The position numbers were made by a program, and so were the translations under genes. A DNA stretch of 64,000 nucleotides from Amoebophrya sp. A120 (taxonomy: Eukaryota > Sar > Dinophyceae > Syndiniales > Amoebophryaceae). The notes under the pieces are model-generated. The model worked only from the letters and a program-made list of their open reading frames with translations. It did not search any database and was not told the DNA's origin. Below, piece by piece: positions 1 to 14,195 of this stretch (position 1 is its first letter; each line of letters opens with the position of its first letter). The stretch lies in the NCBI GenBank assembly GCA_905178155.1, contig CAJINV010000003.1, positions 8,848,179 to 8,912,178 on the forward strand, in the 5' to 3' direction.

Positions 1-1450
1 AAAATAGAAGCCGCCGGACCGTTGGCGCGAAACAGTGGCGGACGAAGCGCGCGCAGGGCAGCGCGTGCGCGAGAAAAATTTTTGTCGGGTATCCGTGCAA
101 GATAGAAACTGCGCGAGCGCTGGCACGACGAGTCGAAGGATGCAGCGCGCGCAGCGCGCGCCCGAAAAATTTTTTTGTCCGCCACCCGCGCAAGAAAGTA
201 CAAGGTCACTGGCGCGGCGCAACGAAAAATGGCGCGCGCGCAGCGCGCGCGATTTTTTTCTGACCACCCGTGTGAGAATAAAACTGCAAGGGCGCTGGCG
301 CGAAGCAACAAGGGATGGGGCACACGCACCGCGCGCGCGAAAAAAATTTTTGTCGGGCCCCCGTGCAAGAAACTGCAGGGGTGAAGGTGTGGCGCGCACG
401 CAAAAAAATTTTGTGTGGCACCCACGCAGGAAACAAACTGCAAGGCCGCTGACGCGAAGCAGAGAAGGGTGCGGCGTGTGTGCGAAAGATTTCTGTCGGG
501 TACCCGTTCAGGCAACTGCAAGGGCGCTGGCGCGAAGCAGCGAAGGGTGGAGCGCGCGCCGCGCGCGCGAAAGAAATTTTTTTTTGTCGGCCGGCCGCCC
601 ATGCAAGAATGAAAGCGCAAGGGCCTCGGCGCGGCGCAACGCAGTGTGGAACGCGCGCGGCACGCGCGCGACTAAAATTTTTGCCGTGCGCACGTGAAAA
701 AAAGCGCAAAGCCGTCGGCGCGAAACAACGACGAGGAACGGAGCACGTGCTGCGCGCGGGCGGAGGCAATTTTGAAGGTCCGCGAACGAAGGCGCAGGGC
801 CGTCGGTGCGAAGCAACGACGGGCAGAGCGTGAGCGGGTGCGGCGCGCGCGCGAAATAAAAAAAGCCGTTGCGACCGCGACGGTGCAGGAATTTGAAGCG
901 CAGCGCCGTCGGCGCAAAGAAAGAGGGGACGCAGCGCGCGCTGCTCGTGTGCGGAGCAAGGTCTTTGCTCTGCAAGGCCCGGGACTACATGCGAGTAGAA
1001 AAAGCCGGCTCTTGCTGTCGGCCATGCAAACCGCACAGCCGAACCGGCTACAAAGGGACCCACAGGCAGGGGCACGCGCGCAACGCGAAAAGTTCTTTGC
1101 TTTTTTGCTAACCATTGGCGACTGGGTCGCGCGCAAAAGTAGAAGCTGTCGAGTTCTGTTCAGTTTCAAAGACGCAAACACCGAACAAAAGAAATGCCGC
1201 CAGCACCGCGCAGCCGGGAGCCAATCAAGAGGAGAGCTGCTGCGCGCCTGCGCGCGTTTTGTATGTAAGGACGGAGCGAAGCCTGGGCTGATGCTGCAGC
1301 AAGGCTGGCGCCACACGGGCGGGGCAGGCGGGCGAAGGGCAGGACCAAAAAGTCTTCCGCCCCCGGTGCGCAGGCGGGCCGGGGGCTCTTGGTGGCAACG
1401 GTCAGCGCGCACGTAGTTTGGCCCACGCTCATCCCTTCATCTTGCACGGG
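1..1450. repeat. GC-rich degenerate satellite array
   Basis: A degenerate tandem repeat with a unit of roughly 80-100 bp. Each unit has a CGCGCG-rich stretch, then an A-run/T-run core (AAAAATTTTT type), then a GTGCAAG/CTGCAAGGGCGCTGG/CGAAGCAACG string. Core copies start near 72, 163, 251, 340, 402, 482, 570, 673 and 768, and the pattern fades after about 1100. Long open frames exist on both strands in several phases at once, as expected of a stop-poor GC-rich repeat, so none is annotated as a gene. The array reaches the window edge, so its true size is unknown. Confidence 0.8.
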
Positions 1451-2190
1451 CGCCAGCGCTCGTCTTGGTCTACTATTTCTTTCTATGCTAATATGAGCAT
1501 GAAGCTCGACGCCAGTTCATAATCTAAATTTTATGGGGGGGAATCTCCTTGAGGGAGAATCTCCTTAGGCCGTCGGTAGAATTTCCTTGAGATTTTTTTT
1601 TTTCCAACATACAACTCTTGAAATTGAAAATAAATCTAGAAAGCGACCGGTGTCATGTGGCCTTGAGGAAAATGGAAACTACACATCTCTCGATCTCACC
1701 CTTCGATAATTATATCGCTCGGCGGGTAGATGGATGGTACTACATGTAGACGCTGTCTAAACCTAAAACGTGACGGCGACGAACCAAATAAACTCAAACT
1801 AACTGCCCCTCCCAGTCTTGCGCTCGGACTCGGTCTGTCTTACTCCCAGCACGAAGACGAAATAAAACTCGCACAAACAACATGAATACTTAATGATTCT
1901 TCTGGACCCACCTCACCCTTTGCATTTGCTTTCGATGTCGCTCCTCGTGCTATAATATTACAGGGCCTCCACCTACCACCATGCAAAAATAGAAGTGTGT
2001 ATTTATTCATCTGTATCATCTTAAGTACGTGAAACGATGAAAGAAGTGGACACAAACGAGCAGGTCGAAAACGAATTGCCAGTAGTTAAAGTATGTCGTC
2101 CAGCAGCATCAGAGACGTTCGCCGCTTTCTAGCGTCGACGAAGATGAGCGACATCAATTTTTAGTTGCTGTTGTCTGTTGTGTGTTGTGT
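1451..2190. other. spacer without recognisable gene
   Basis: Lower-GC sequence between the satellite and the 3' end of the pantothenate kinase gene. It has a short duplicated string near 1540-1600 (GAATCTCCTTGAG repeated with changes). No convincing exon on either strand. Confidence 0.5.
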
Positions 2191-2231
2191 GGTCTAGATC
2201 AGTTTAGTTGCTGTTGTCTGTTGTGTGGTCT
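2160..2231. repeat. short direct duplication at the PanK stop codon
   Basis: TTTAGTTGCTGTTGTCTGTT plus TGTGTG occurs twice, about 42 bp apart, around the stop codon of the pantothenate kinase gene. One copy has an additional TTGTGTG. It looks like local slippage or duplication. Confidence 0.6.
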
Positions 2232-5200
2232 TCACATGCGCTTGCGCATCACCAGCAGCAGGTGCTCCTTGCTGTCCAGCAGGAAAATTGCCTTGCGTTT
2301 CCTTAAATTTCATTGAGTACGCGAGACTGCCGATCGCACCTAGAAAGTCCGAATGGCGCACGAAAAACGCCCTTTTCCGAAGGTCGCGCATGGTTTTTGA
2401 CATCATTGTCTTCGCTATTTTGTTTTTTTCAAAAAAACCTCCGACAAAGAAGATGTGGCGCACGAGGAGGGACTGCGAGTAGGCCACAGCTAGAACAGCG
2501 ACCTGCTGCGTTACCATCTGGAGTACGGCACGCGCCAAGTCCTTCGGGTCTGGATGCGACGGGCTGAAAGAGTTGTGTCAATTTATTTCAGTTGACTCCA
2601 GCAGCTGCAGCCTCCACCACAAGCTGCGAGCCGATGAAGGATTATCACTTATTAGCAGTAGCATCTTCATACCTCTCGCTCGTCACGTGTCCTCTCTAGT
2701 AACTCCGAATAATGATAAGATACTAGTCACTCCTCGCGGCAAGAATAACGAGCGCCGAATATCACTTTCGACCACCACAATAAATAGATGTACAGTAGTT
2801 GCTACTACAACTAGATCTAGAAAGTAGATTCAAATTGCACGACTGGTGCACAGCAATTAATCATAGTACCTTCCGGCTGTTGTGTCGTAAGGCAGGGATG
2901 TCCCAACCTTTCCGAAGTTGCTCGCTGTAAGCGACTATCGCCTGCAAAAGTGTCGCGCGCATGTCGTACGAAGTATTTTGAACGACCAAACCTAGAGCTA
3001 TACCTTCTATAGACATTGACATGCAGCTTTTTCTGATACGAATACAGTATGGCGAGAACGTAGAAGCACGAGTGAGTTGTAAATGTATTTAGCTTCTCGT
3101 CGCAGCTTCATGCTTGTGCTGTCGTAGCTGCAGATATATACATGTCGTGCTGCAATTGTTTGCTGCAACCGCCACCGCGAGTCTTCTCTCATCATTAATT
3201 TCTGAAAACCTGCGACACTTTAGCAATGCTTAGGGAGGGCGGCAGGCCTAGATGTGCGCTGCCGGATTCGCCGTAGATGTCTGACACGAGGGTATCGATC
3301 CTCTTTGCGTCCCCTTCCGAAGCGAGTGCGAGCGCATCACTGAAGTCGGTTGTGCCACACAGCAGTCGGGTGAGCCCCAGGAAAGTGCCGCCCCCACAGC
3401 CCGTGCCTCCCACGCGTGCAAACGTACTCGGGGTTACGTGCAGAATCGACACACCACTACCGATGTTTACAAGCAGAAAGGCCTCTTCCCACAAAGGGTG
3501 CTGGATTCTCCTCGTCGCAGGAGCCCGCGAACGTTTATCAAGCTTTTTTCTGCGACGTCGGTGGTTGCTTCCACCGCCCTCGTCCTCCAGAGGCCCAGAC
3601 GCTGCAGCTTCATCGGGAAGATCTTCCTCCACGTCGGACATGGAAGCTGTGGAGGCACTCTCACCCTCTTCCTCTGTGTCGTTTCCTACTGCTGGAGAAG
3701 ATGCGTGGTCCGCGATGTCATCGTCTTCGCACGAGTTGTCGTCCTGCACGTCAAGCTCCACCTCTTCATGATCATGGTCCCTAGTTGTATTATGTTGATC
3801 TTCCTCTTCGTCGTCCTGCCGGCGGGTGCTGGAAGTACTGAAGGACGTTTCTTGAAACAAGCGTCGCCGACTTTTCGTACTGGACGCGAGGCGACGGTCG
3901 CGGTCTTCGTCCCACGTTCCACCAATTGCCGCTGCTTGTGCCTCTGAGGCCACATCGGCAAATATTGCGTCGATGCTACTCGAAGAAGACGAAGTCGCCG
4001 CGGCCTTGCGAGGCGGGGCTTTATGATTTTCTCGTCCAGATTTTAACTTTATTCGATTTCGAAGATGACGTGGACGAGAAGGACCTTCTTCTGCTTTAGC
4101 TTTGCCTGCGCTGGTCTCGATGAGACCTCGCTCCTGCATTGGGCACCGTGGCTCTGCATTTTCTGGGGGAGATGATCTCGCTCTCGACGTAGTTGTAGCT
4201 CCGTCTACTAACGTGGTGGTGGTGGAGTAGTTGTTGGTGTGAGCTTGATCTTCATCAACGTCGCCCTCGAATACTTCCATTTCTTCCAAATCGGGGTCGA
4301 ATGGCTCTTCCTGCCCGTCGTCGTTGATGGTGAGGATTTCGTCTTTGAAAATGTGCCGTCGCTCCAAGACGAAGCGCAGGCCTTCCACCACGGATTCCAT
4401 CTCGCGGTGCGCTTCGAACTCAAGGTTCAAGGCCTCCTTGAAAAGGGTTTTGTACTTATGGGCGCCACCGCCGGCCACCGCGATCGTCCGCGGCGCGCTT
4501 TTCTGAAAGGGCGCAAGCGTCTGCAATGCGGTCACCACCTCCTCCAAGGCGTGTGTGGATCCCGACAGAAATCGCATTACATATTTGGCGCAAGGAGGTT
4601 GCACAGGTTCGGCTCCGGGTGCAGGTCTTGCAGCCGCGTCATCTTCTGATGGTGCGCCCGCGACATCATAATTGGGGGCAGGAGCTGTCTTTCGCATTAT
4701 TGCCACATTTGTGCTGGTCGCATCCAAGCGAACATCATTCTGATGCATCTCATTTTTGTCGAGGAGCGACGAAGGGTTGTTGAGTGAAGACGATGGACTG
4801 TGGGTAGAACTTGATGCGTGGAGGTTTAAAACCCGATGTGGCAATGCCTCGACCGGGCCAACCTGAGCAAGATCATGATGGTCTTTGTCCCTGTCGTTCT
4901 TCGCACTTGCATCATCCGTGGCGCTGGTAGACCCAGGGGACGTTCTTCCGTGTTTACGTTGCAACCGTGGAGGAGACACTCCTTTCCCACTAGGACCGTG
5001 CTCTTCTGTGTCTTCGTCGAGATGGTGAGCTGTCGTGGTTGCCGTGGTCGTTGTGGTTGTGTCAGCGCCCGATGCAGACGCCGAGTCTTGCGCTTGCGCG
5101 TCCTTTCGCAGTGTTGTGTGCAGCAGTACCGCCTCGTCCTCCAGTTGTTCGTTTCGTGGAGGTGCTCCTTCGCGTGGTGCACAATTACTCCCATCCCGCC

Positions 5201-8200
5201 CTAATCGGGTTGAGGCAGATGCCCCCCCGTGTGCAGCACTACTTCCGGTCTCGCCTGCGCTGTGATGCAGATGATGTTCCTGACCCTGAGCCTGGTGCTG
5301 CAAGTGCTGCAAGTTGAAGCTGCGCCGCCTGAGTTGCGAGGGTATTTTTGAGTGCCGCTGCAGATACACACTTCCAGCAGCCAGGCGCGGCTGTGGCAAA
5401 GGTGGCGCAAGCTGTTGCATGCTCAGACTGGCGACTTGGTTGACTTTCACGCTCGACGAGTGAGAATTGGACGAGGGCAACGTGAGCCTATAGAGGGGAA
5501 GTGAGTGACTTTCCGCTGACTGCCGCTGGCCCTGAGAAATAAAAGCGCAGACTGCCATGCCAACGAACAATTTGTTATCTGTATTTCGTATCATTCATGC
5601 GAAAAAAACAAGAATACTCATGTGTCCCGGTCCCGGAGTGATATATGAATGTATAAATATTGAAGTGGATTTTGATTTTGGTGCGGCTGCGCCTGCGGCT
5701 GCCTCTTTTGCATAACACACAGAGTTTTTGCTTGGGTTCGCCAGCAGTCACGAATATCCATGACTTCTCCTCCATAGAGCATGCTTGGCTCAGGAAGCGA
5801 CCGCGCAGACGTGGGAAGCATATGCACGCGCCAGGCTTTATCAAAATTGAAGATGTTGAACTACAATCTGTCATATAAAAACAAAGCACAAAGTGCCTGC
5901 ATTGGAGAGAAGACCGCTCATGAGGCTGACTGTAGGCCTAATTAGGGCAGTGACGCGGTGGCTAAAGGGCATTCGACGCCATGTGCCTTTTCTTTAGTGA
6001 ACCAAATTGCATACGAAACCTCCCAATAAAAGTTGTCATGCGCCTCTTAGAACTGGGGGATCGACCTGGTTGTACGTAGTGACTTCAATAAATATCCATC
6101 CTCGACAATTTGAAAAATGAAAATCACTTCAGCTGCATTGATTTCAAGCCTGACACTCACTACCATAAAGCGGTGGCGACGCATTCGCATGAAGGCTGCC
6201 TGCGTTGAGCGCTGTCGACGTGCTGTGCGTATGCTGTGATTGTTTTGCAATTCCGGTTGGCTTCCTTTCCTGTCCCATGACCGTGCTTCCGCCGAGGGCG
6301 CTTGTGATCATTCCTGGCACTTCAGGACTACTAGGATGGTTAATATGCGTGCTAGGCTCGACCAGGAGCAATTGCTTTCGCAAAGGGGAAGGAAACACTG
6401 TAGATGATGTGCCGCTGCTGGCAACATCTTCTGCACCTCCGGCGCTCCTCTGCCGTTGCAACACTTGGAGCCGTTCCTCCTGTAAAACGTCCTCACGCTC
6501 CTGCTCGTCCTCCTCTTCGTCGACTAGCGAGTCGCTCGAAGACGTCATTTCAGGGTCCAGGCCGTCGAGATCCTCCAATCCCAGTTCGACGTCCAGACTG
6601 TGGTGCACTTTTCCGGTCCGGCCAATCAAGCTATCCTGTGCAAAAACTGTCTTCGCAGTCGTGTTTTTGAAAGAGAGAAAGCAATGTAGTTCAACTCATC
6701 TGCAACTACACTGTGGTGCTTCATGCAAGAAAGGTAATAAAGAGCCACCTTCTCTTTATTTTTCCGTACATACTGTAATTCATGCACAAGTGCGATGCTT
6801 TTGCAGAGCATAAACGCTCGGAAACAACAATCGTCCCGCAGCTTCACCAGGCATCAGGAGTACCTGTGTTCATAATTCAAATTTGCAGCTACTCAGTTAT
6901 GAGACGATTAGAAAGACGCTTGTCTTGATTGCGACATATAAATGTTTAGAACTAGAGGTGGTGGTGCGTGCTGGACCACGACGTAATATCCTTATTGACA
7001 GCATGCAGCATAGCGAACTTTTTATTCTTAAGCGCCACGACTATTGTTGAGGCTACTGCTCGACGACGCCTCTAAGACTTCCGCTTCCCCATAGAAGTGT
7101 TGTCATGTGGTGTATAAACACAGATACTTAGCTGTCAATACAACGACGCACAAAATTCACAGTGCGACGTACTAAGAAAACGAAAAGTATACATTTCATA
7201 GATACATAATTTTAGGTCTTTTTTACTGCTACCAGCTTTGCCAGCGTGCCTCCGATGTCCACTCCCATTTGTCCCTGTACGTTCCGCAGGTTTTGCAAGA
7301 CCGCAACGGGCACCGCATGATCATCTGCTAGTAGGGACGAGGACTCTCGGCTTCGACTACGGCGCTCGAACGCCGAAAGTCTCTTCCGATCACTGGCAGA
7401 CAGTTCATGACTGGAACTTCGGCTTGTCTGAAAAACCTCGCCGCGTGAAGACCGCCCGCGATCCCACGCGTGCAACAGACTCAAAAGTAGCTCCCGACTA
7501 GGTAGCGTCGGCGCTTGTTCATGTGGGTCGTCTAAAGTCCTCGTCGCATCCATCATGCCAGAGGGTGAACCTTTTTCTCCACCAAGCGGAGTAGCGACAT
7601 TCTGTGATGACGATGATGGAATTTGGCCTGGGACCGCCGCTGTTGATGTAGATGTACTTCTACTCTCTATATCAGATGCATTTGATGCAATCCTTGCGTC
7701 TCTGTGAAGTTGCGATGCTGACGTTGCCGCAGTTAAGCTTGCGCTGCCTTTGTCGAGCACCACTCCTGCGCCCTGGTGTTTCATCTCATATTGCACTTCT
7801 GCTTCCAGTCCTTCACCCAGTTCCGGTCGTTTCGACTGCCTGTGCTGCTCCTGGTCCAGGCAAGTAGAACTTGCTTCTTTATCTTGGTATCGTTCCCAAT
7901 CCCCTGCTGTCGCAGGGCTTGTGCCAAGTGCGACATTGTCTGAGGAGACGCCCGAGTTTTGGCTTGTTGCGCGCCACAGTCGCTCACTCTCGCCACTAAC
8001 TTCAGAAGTAAACGGCTCGGCAGAATTCGTTCCAATATCGAGCAGCGGAGGCGAAGTGTTAGGTGGACTAAGTTGCGCTTGCAGCGGTAGGGGGTTTTCT
8101 GGTGACGGTGAGTTTTTTTTCTGTAATGATTTCCTGACTCTCTTCGCTGAAGACGAGAACGCGTCACCCTCTTCACCTGCCGCGCCGCCAGGTGCGGCAG

Positions 8201-8886
8201 CGCGTCCGCCTCCGCTCGCCGAAATAAAAGAAGAATCGTCCATGAGACCGCGGGCCTTGGCCAGCTCAAGCAGGCTACTGGTATCCCACTGTGAATAGGA
8301 CCGCATCTTTGGATGGTCCGCTTGCGTAACAACTGCGGAACTAGAAGAGAAACCGCGACCACCTGCCTTGACGCCGAGTGACGGACTTGGACTTCTCCGC
8401 TGAGTCGCGGAGGAGTCGCGCCTTCTGGAGAGCGCTGGCAACGGAGTCAGGCTATTGGTGTTCCTCCGACGAGGATCTTATGCATTGCAAAACGAAAACG
8501 CTCGCACTAGTAGCAATGGTCGAAAGAAAAAATGGAATTTGAAATGTATGATATGAGACCAGACCTGTTTGTAATACAAAAAATGATGTGCTGCAAATGC
8601 AACTAGTACGAGCACGAAACAACTCTTGCAGAGAATAGATCCACTACCTCTAGCTCTTCTCTGCCGCTGCCGCCCGTACTTCTGTTGGGCCCTCGGTCAC
8701 CGAAATAGAGCGCCCTCATACTGCCTGTTTCCGAATTCTGGTGTCCAACCTGATACGCTGCAGAAGGAGTCCCATAGTTGCCGACCTCCTCACCATCGTG
8801 TCGAACAAGATCGTCTGGTTGCGAAAGAGTCGGAGACTTTCCGCTGTGTGCCTGCCCCATGCTCGTTGACCAGGTAAGGAAAAGCG
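2194..8886 (-). CDS. pantothenate kinase (eukaryotic PanK/Fumble type), multi-exon
   Basis: Catalyses ATP-dependent phosphorylation of pantothenate, the first step of CoA synthesis. Modelled exons: ~8870-8644 (tentative), ~8480-7220, 6635-~6150, 5531-~3226, 2924-2870 and 2563-2194. Exon two ends with the ATP-binding motif VDIGGTLAKLV. Exon four holds IAVAGGGAHKYKTLFKE, then LLVNIGSGVSIL and RVGGTGCGGGTFLGLTRLL. The 55-nt exon gives NFGKVG, matching the family SSFGK motif, and joins in phase (AG|GTACTATG to TTTCAG|C) to the last exon, with KDLARAVLQMV, FFVGGFF and FVRHSDFLGAIGSLAYSM. Order and motifs match the family from end to end. Odd: several hundred residues of Ser/Asp/Glu/His-rich sequence lie between conserved blocks, so the protein is far longer than typical PanK. 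The donor before the 55-nt exon is uncertain (a GC donor or GTCGCA). The exact start is unresolved; ATG at about 8858 (MGQAHSGK) is a candidate. Confidence 0.88.
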
Positions 8887-8899
8887 CAAGGAGCAAGAA

Positions 8900-11800
8900 C
8901 TGCGGCGAATTGCTTGCTACAGAGTATCAAATATCAAAATGCTCCTGCTGCCCAGTATCAAATACATCGATGAAATCTTTGAAGTAGATATGGCGAAACT
9001 ACTCGCGGCGGCTGTGGCTGCGCTACTCCGATTTTTTCCCAAGCGAGGAACTGTGGAAACCTTCCTTTGTTTTCCTACTTCGTCAAACGCTGGCGATCAT
9101 TCATATGCTTCTTCAAACAAGAAGCAGCGCAGATGCAGGGCAACATCAGGACCAGTTCGTGGTCGTGTGCTTGTTCTTCATTGTGTACTTTTATCTCCGC
9201 ACAACTTCCCGTCCGACGCCGTTCTACTTACTACTCCTTCAATAATCGTTGGTCTGCGTCTGCTTTAAGATTCTAGAAGTCTATTTGAAATACTGGTAGA
9301 AAGTAAACAAAAACATAATTGCTCAGTCAGCTGCAGGAGTTGTCAGACCAAAAAAACTGCTCTTGATTTTGCTGCTCTGATCCGTCGCGTGTGCCATGTT
9401 TGCGCTTCAGCACTCACAACCAGTCCCACCCAATCCCCAACGCCTCCAAGCGGGCAAGATCATAAAAATGAACTAAAAGATGCATCATCTCGCGGCAGGG
9501 TGCTGCGACGAGTAAAAGTAGACTCGGGCTGATCTCCGAAACAATCATGATCTTCATCAATCTTCAACTGGGTCTGGGGGCTCCAATCTCATTTCTCAGG
9601 ATCGCGGTAGAGTAAAAGGAGACAAAAAAGAAAGGAGCAGGAGATATGGATATAGAAAAAAAAAGAAGACGGGCGTAGCGGCAGTGGGAGTCGTTCAAAA
9701 CCAGAAGGGTGATTGATGGATGCGACCATTGACCTTCAGTAGTTCGCGAAAACTCGAAAGGAAAACGAAATCGTGCCAGGTTCTTCTATGTTGAAATCAG
9801 CCGTGCCGGCAGGCTCGCTTCTTTCTTATTCTACAACTAAGACTGCAAGCTGCAGCGAATAACTGTTATGCGTGCCGAGGAAGTTGGTTCCTGAGAGTGA
9901 GAAAAATAAAGCGAGAAACTTTCTTAGCAATGGCATCCGGAAACACATACATATTTCTTAGCTATAGCATCCGGAAACACACATAGATCGATGCCAGCAC
10001 CTCCGCTCTTGGTCGGGGCCGAATGAAGAAATTCCAACTCATGATGAACATGATACCAAGGACATGGTAGACTTGCTTGCAATTCGCTAGAAATGCAGAC
10101 TGCTAGTACTGCACTGGGCTCAAGTGGCACGCACTACCAATTCTCAATCATGCGATCGAGAGGTTCTCTTGCAGCTAACTAAGTAAGAAAAAAAATGAAA
10201 ATGACCTAAAAGAACCTAAAAGAGTAAATCTTAATTCCTTATTGAAAAAAGGGCCTAGGGCGTGTCCGCAATAACAGAGAGGGCGCCTGTGTTTGAATGC
10301 GATGAGGTATGACCATTGACAAGGTCCAATGTCAGTACACGACAGCACCCAGCCTTGTATCGTACAGGAAATGATGCGAGCTATTTTTCTTGGGTCTGGA
10401 CTAATTGTCAATAATGTCAAGAAATGCATTTATGTTTCTCCCTTGTTGTGCCAAGGAACATACCAGGCTGCGCGTGCTCTTTTCTTCATGTGCATACAAA
10501 CTATTTCGCACCTTGGCACTCCACCCGACATTATGAGGACACACGACCAGTGACATGGAAAATGCGAGTGAGTAGATATCAATGATGCTCTACTACTACA
10601 GCAGCTGCAGCACAGCGCTTCGGTACAAATAAACGATGCTGTTGATGTAGATTGAAATTGATTAAGCCTCTGAATCTCATTAAGTTTCTTCTGCGAACAC
10701 GTGGGATCTGGTAGGCCGTCATCTTCATCGATCCGTCATCAACATCACCGAGGTTAACATTTTGATCGTGTTCGGTGAGCGCCTCCTGAAAGCGATCGCA
10801 ATTGTTCCTGAAGGGTATCAGGAATGTCCAAGCAGGTCCTATCTTTTTGTAGTACGGAGTTAGTACAACATACTAAATCAAGACGCCAAGAAGAACGAGG
10901 CGAACGAGCCAGACCAAGAAAAGGAGCCGATTCTTGGACACACAAACAGAACGCACAATCAGGTGGAGACTGCTGGGATACAAGTTGGCATAGCACTACA
11001 GATATGATCAACACAATTGCAAACCCGTACCACGTATGAAGAGTCCGGCTTTGCCATTTCGACGGATTTACTCCCATAAAAGCAACAACATCGCTTCCGC
11101 ATGCGAAAGTGAAGAGCGCGACGGTCAGGAAAGTTGAAGTCGAGTTGAAAAGTCTGACAGATTTGGGGGAATGCACTCAAGTGCGCATAGGTATCATAAT
11201 TCATAGAGGAAACCTGTAGTGACTTTCTTCGTTTTCTTTTTTTTTTTTTGATCTCCTCGGCAGTTTGACCCAGACTCTTCGTCATCTTCTTGCCCTTCTG
11301 CTATCTCGTTTTGATTTTGATATTGCTATAGCGCTTCACCTACACGCTAAAGAAGCACAGTTACTCCCTGTAGTACGGGATTGGGATTCGGATTGCTAGT
11401 CCAACGCTGGAGCAAAATAAAATATATCCGAGGCGAAATATTCCCACGACGAAAGGAAAAGAGCAAGCGCCAAGAAAGCTCTATCAAGTGAACATATATC
11501 TTCAGTAGCCCTTCTTTATGTTTTCTCTTGAGCATAACTACCGTCAGAGTAGGTGCATTTATTTTTTCGCTGCGTACAAAGTCTTTCTCTTTTATAGAAG
11601 AGGACGATGCTTGCACTATTTAGAATCTGACACGTAGGAACAATTTGAGTCATTGCTTTTCATCTCTTCGCTTTTTTTTTCCCATGTTGTATCAATAAAT
11701 ATGCTAACTTGCACAAGACGCATCGCAAACACCCTTGCCGCCAGTTTTCGGGCTCAGGCTTCGCAACATCGACGCTTCGAAAAGAAGTTCCCTCTCCCTG

Positions 11801-14190
11801 ACTATCAGTCGTTATCTATAAAACTGAATTTGCTCATAGGTAAAATTTCGCTATCTTTGCTTTATTGTTGCGCAAAAGCTCACCTGCGTCACCTTGTTGC
11901 GATTTATGAGACTGATTATAGCCGATGCGCCCATATCTTTCCATACTAATATAGATTCCAAATCCACGAGGAACGGCGAAACGCTTCAGGTCAACATAGT
12001 GGCGCGGCACTGCGAGGTGTTAATTACCTCAACAGACGCTGGCTTTCCCTGAAGCTAGCGAGCGAAAAACTCGTGGAGGGTTATTTTGCCTCAAACATCG
12101 TACCCTGACCTACCACCAGGTTGTGGTAGCTTGTGCAAGCATATCAAAAAAAATTGAAAAAATTTGCACTACGAGGTAGAAGCAGACGTTACAGTTGGTG
12201 ACATAACAGAAATAGAGGCCTAGGCAAGACACGAGCAGTAACTATGACCATGAGCGGAGCATGGATGCTGCTAGAGGGAGCTGCTTTTAACAAAAGAAAA
12301 CGCAATGTCATACTATTCAGAAAAAATCTGCCACCGTCGAAGTTTCCCTGAAAATATACGATCATCTTTCTTCTTGTAAATCTTTCGTGTCTTCAGTCGA
12401 AATTAGAGGACTCGAAACAGGGCCAGCATATCTTCCGCTTCTTCTTGAAACAAACGCAAACACTGAGACCTCCTGGCCAATACTCTAAAAAACTACTGAC
12501 AAAGGAGCTCGTGGATTGTAAACTGAAACGGGTATCTTCTCCTTTTCGTTCTCGACGACATAAACATAATCAATACAAAAGAGCGAAACAGTTTTGTGTC
12601 TTTAGGTTTAGCTTTAGGCCGATCACTAATTGATAGGCGCTTGCTGATCTTCATGTTGATCTATTATCTTTATCGTGACCATCAAATAAGCATCCTTAAT
12701 TTTCGACTTCGATTTCCCTAGCAATAGCGCGATGATAATCAAATCTGAGCAATACGTCGCGCCCCATCCTGTTTTTCTTTGTTTTTACAACTCGTCGGAG
12801 GACTTCTATCAGTATATTCAAATTTACAAATAGATTAGGAATCGCTAGAAATACACCAGTAACGCTGACCCACGACCTTCTGAACGAATTATGAAAAGCC
12901 TTGGATTACTTCGAGCAGTCGATCAAAATTTCCATCAGACGGGCCTCCAGGCGCATCTAGATCAAGACCATCGAAGGCGTTGGGCTCCTCGTAAGTTTCT
13001 TCTCGAGATCCAACGTTTCTCCTTTTCGGCGGTGGCCCCATGCTGTTCCCGTCGCTCAGACGCCCCCCGCCCGCCTTCCCGTGTTGCTGTTGATACCTTT
13101 GGTTTATAATTCATGTTCATCTACATTTTCACCTTCTTCGCCTGATCTGCTTATGCTTTCGAAGATATCTACAAAGCGAGCGACAAAGTGAGACCGTAGC
13201 TGTTTTACGCCACGACAACCATTGGTTTGTTTTCTAAATTGACAGAAGCAGCTGCACTCAGGTTTCACAATGGGCGCTGAAGTTAATGTTGAAGCTGTAA
13301 AACGTTTCTCGGGCTTAAGAATCACTTAAATGTTTTTCCTCTGTTGTTCTCGTGTTGAGGACGGGCCGTGATGTTTTCCAACACATCATATGCAGATCGC
13401 TTGAATAGCCAAAGCAAAAATCATAGATGAATTCAGTTGAGTTGTAGAAAAATCGACTTATAATAGTAGTACGACGGATTTCCAGTGTTGAAGAGGTTTT
13501 GATCGCCGGTGCTATTCGACTGCGCGCCTGTGCTCCGTCGTTGCATATGAAAAGAAAGAACTCTAAGTCTAACCTTTAGTGCGCACAGTTGTGAGTGTGA
13601 CGTGGAAGAGCGAGAGCCCATAGTCCCGCATACGCAGATTAACGAAGTAGAGGCTTCTGACTCATCTAAGAACTAGTACCTGTGCCAAAGAAGCCTGCGC
13701 AAGGAGAGAGCACCTCACTAAAGTGCTGCGAGATGCTGCTTTAGTGAAGTTTTATTCGTACGGCTCTCCCCAGGAGGAAGAGAATCAGAAAAGAAAAAAA
13801 AGAAGCTCCCTGGTGGTCAAAGTCTCATCTCTTCTGATACATATTGTGCTCAAATGCAGAAACTAGAACTACATCAAGGATTCTTTATTTATTATGTCGC
13901 AAATGCGCGAAAAGAGAAACATTCACTCTACTAGGACCGCGAAGAGGAAGAGGTAGAAGGCAGTCGCAAGATGCAGATGTTGCAAAAATGAAAATGCATA
14001 GCGGACTACAGCAGGCCAATAAAGAACGTGCGCTGTAGAAAAATTTGAATTGCACGCTGCTGCCTTTACATCAGTTTAGGCTGATTGAGGCTGACACAAA
14101 TGCAAAAAATCATAGAATCGGAATAACGTTTTTAACTGCACATCGGCATCAGAAGCATCTACTGGTCGTGTCGCCTTCTGTGTGAGAGCT
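8900..14190. other. 5.3 kb gene-poor region
   Basis: No exon chain with family-like sequence is visible. It contains a ~34 bp imperfect tandem duplication at 9920-9984 (TTTCTTAGC.AT.GCATCCGG) and T-rich or A-rich strings. Open frames here are short and lack consistent splice context. A promoter and 5' leader for the pantothenate kinase gene should lie at its left end, but no motif is recognisable. Confidence 0.5.
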
Positions 14191-14195
14191 AGAGC

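Noticed and set aside
206-1412. Several 150-290 codon open frames in the left satellite
   Set aside because: They overlap on both strands and in several phases, are Arg/Ala-rich and track the tandem repeat; stop-poor GC-rich satellite explains them.
10754-11176. Possible membrane protein frame with two hydrophobic stretches
   Set aside because: Begins with GTG rather than ATG, lacks splice-site context and has no family-like motif.
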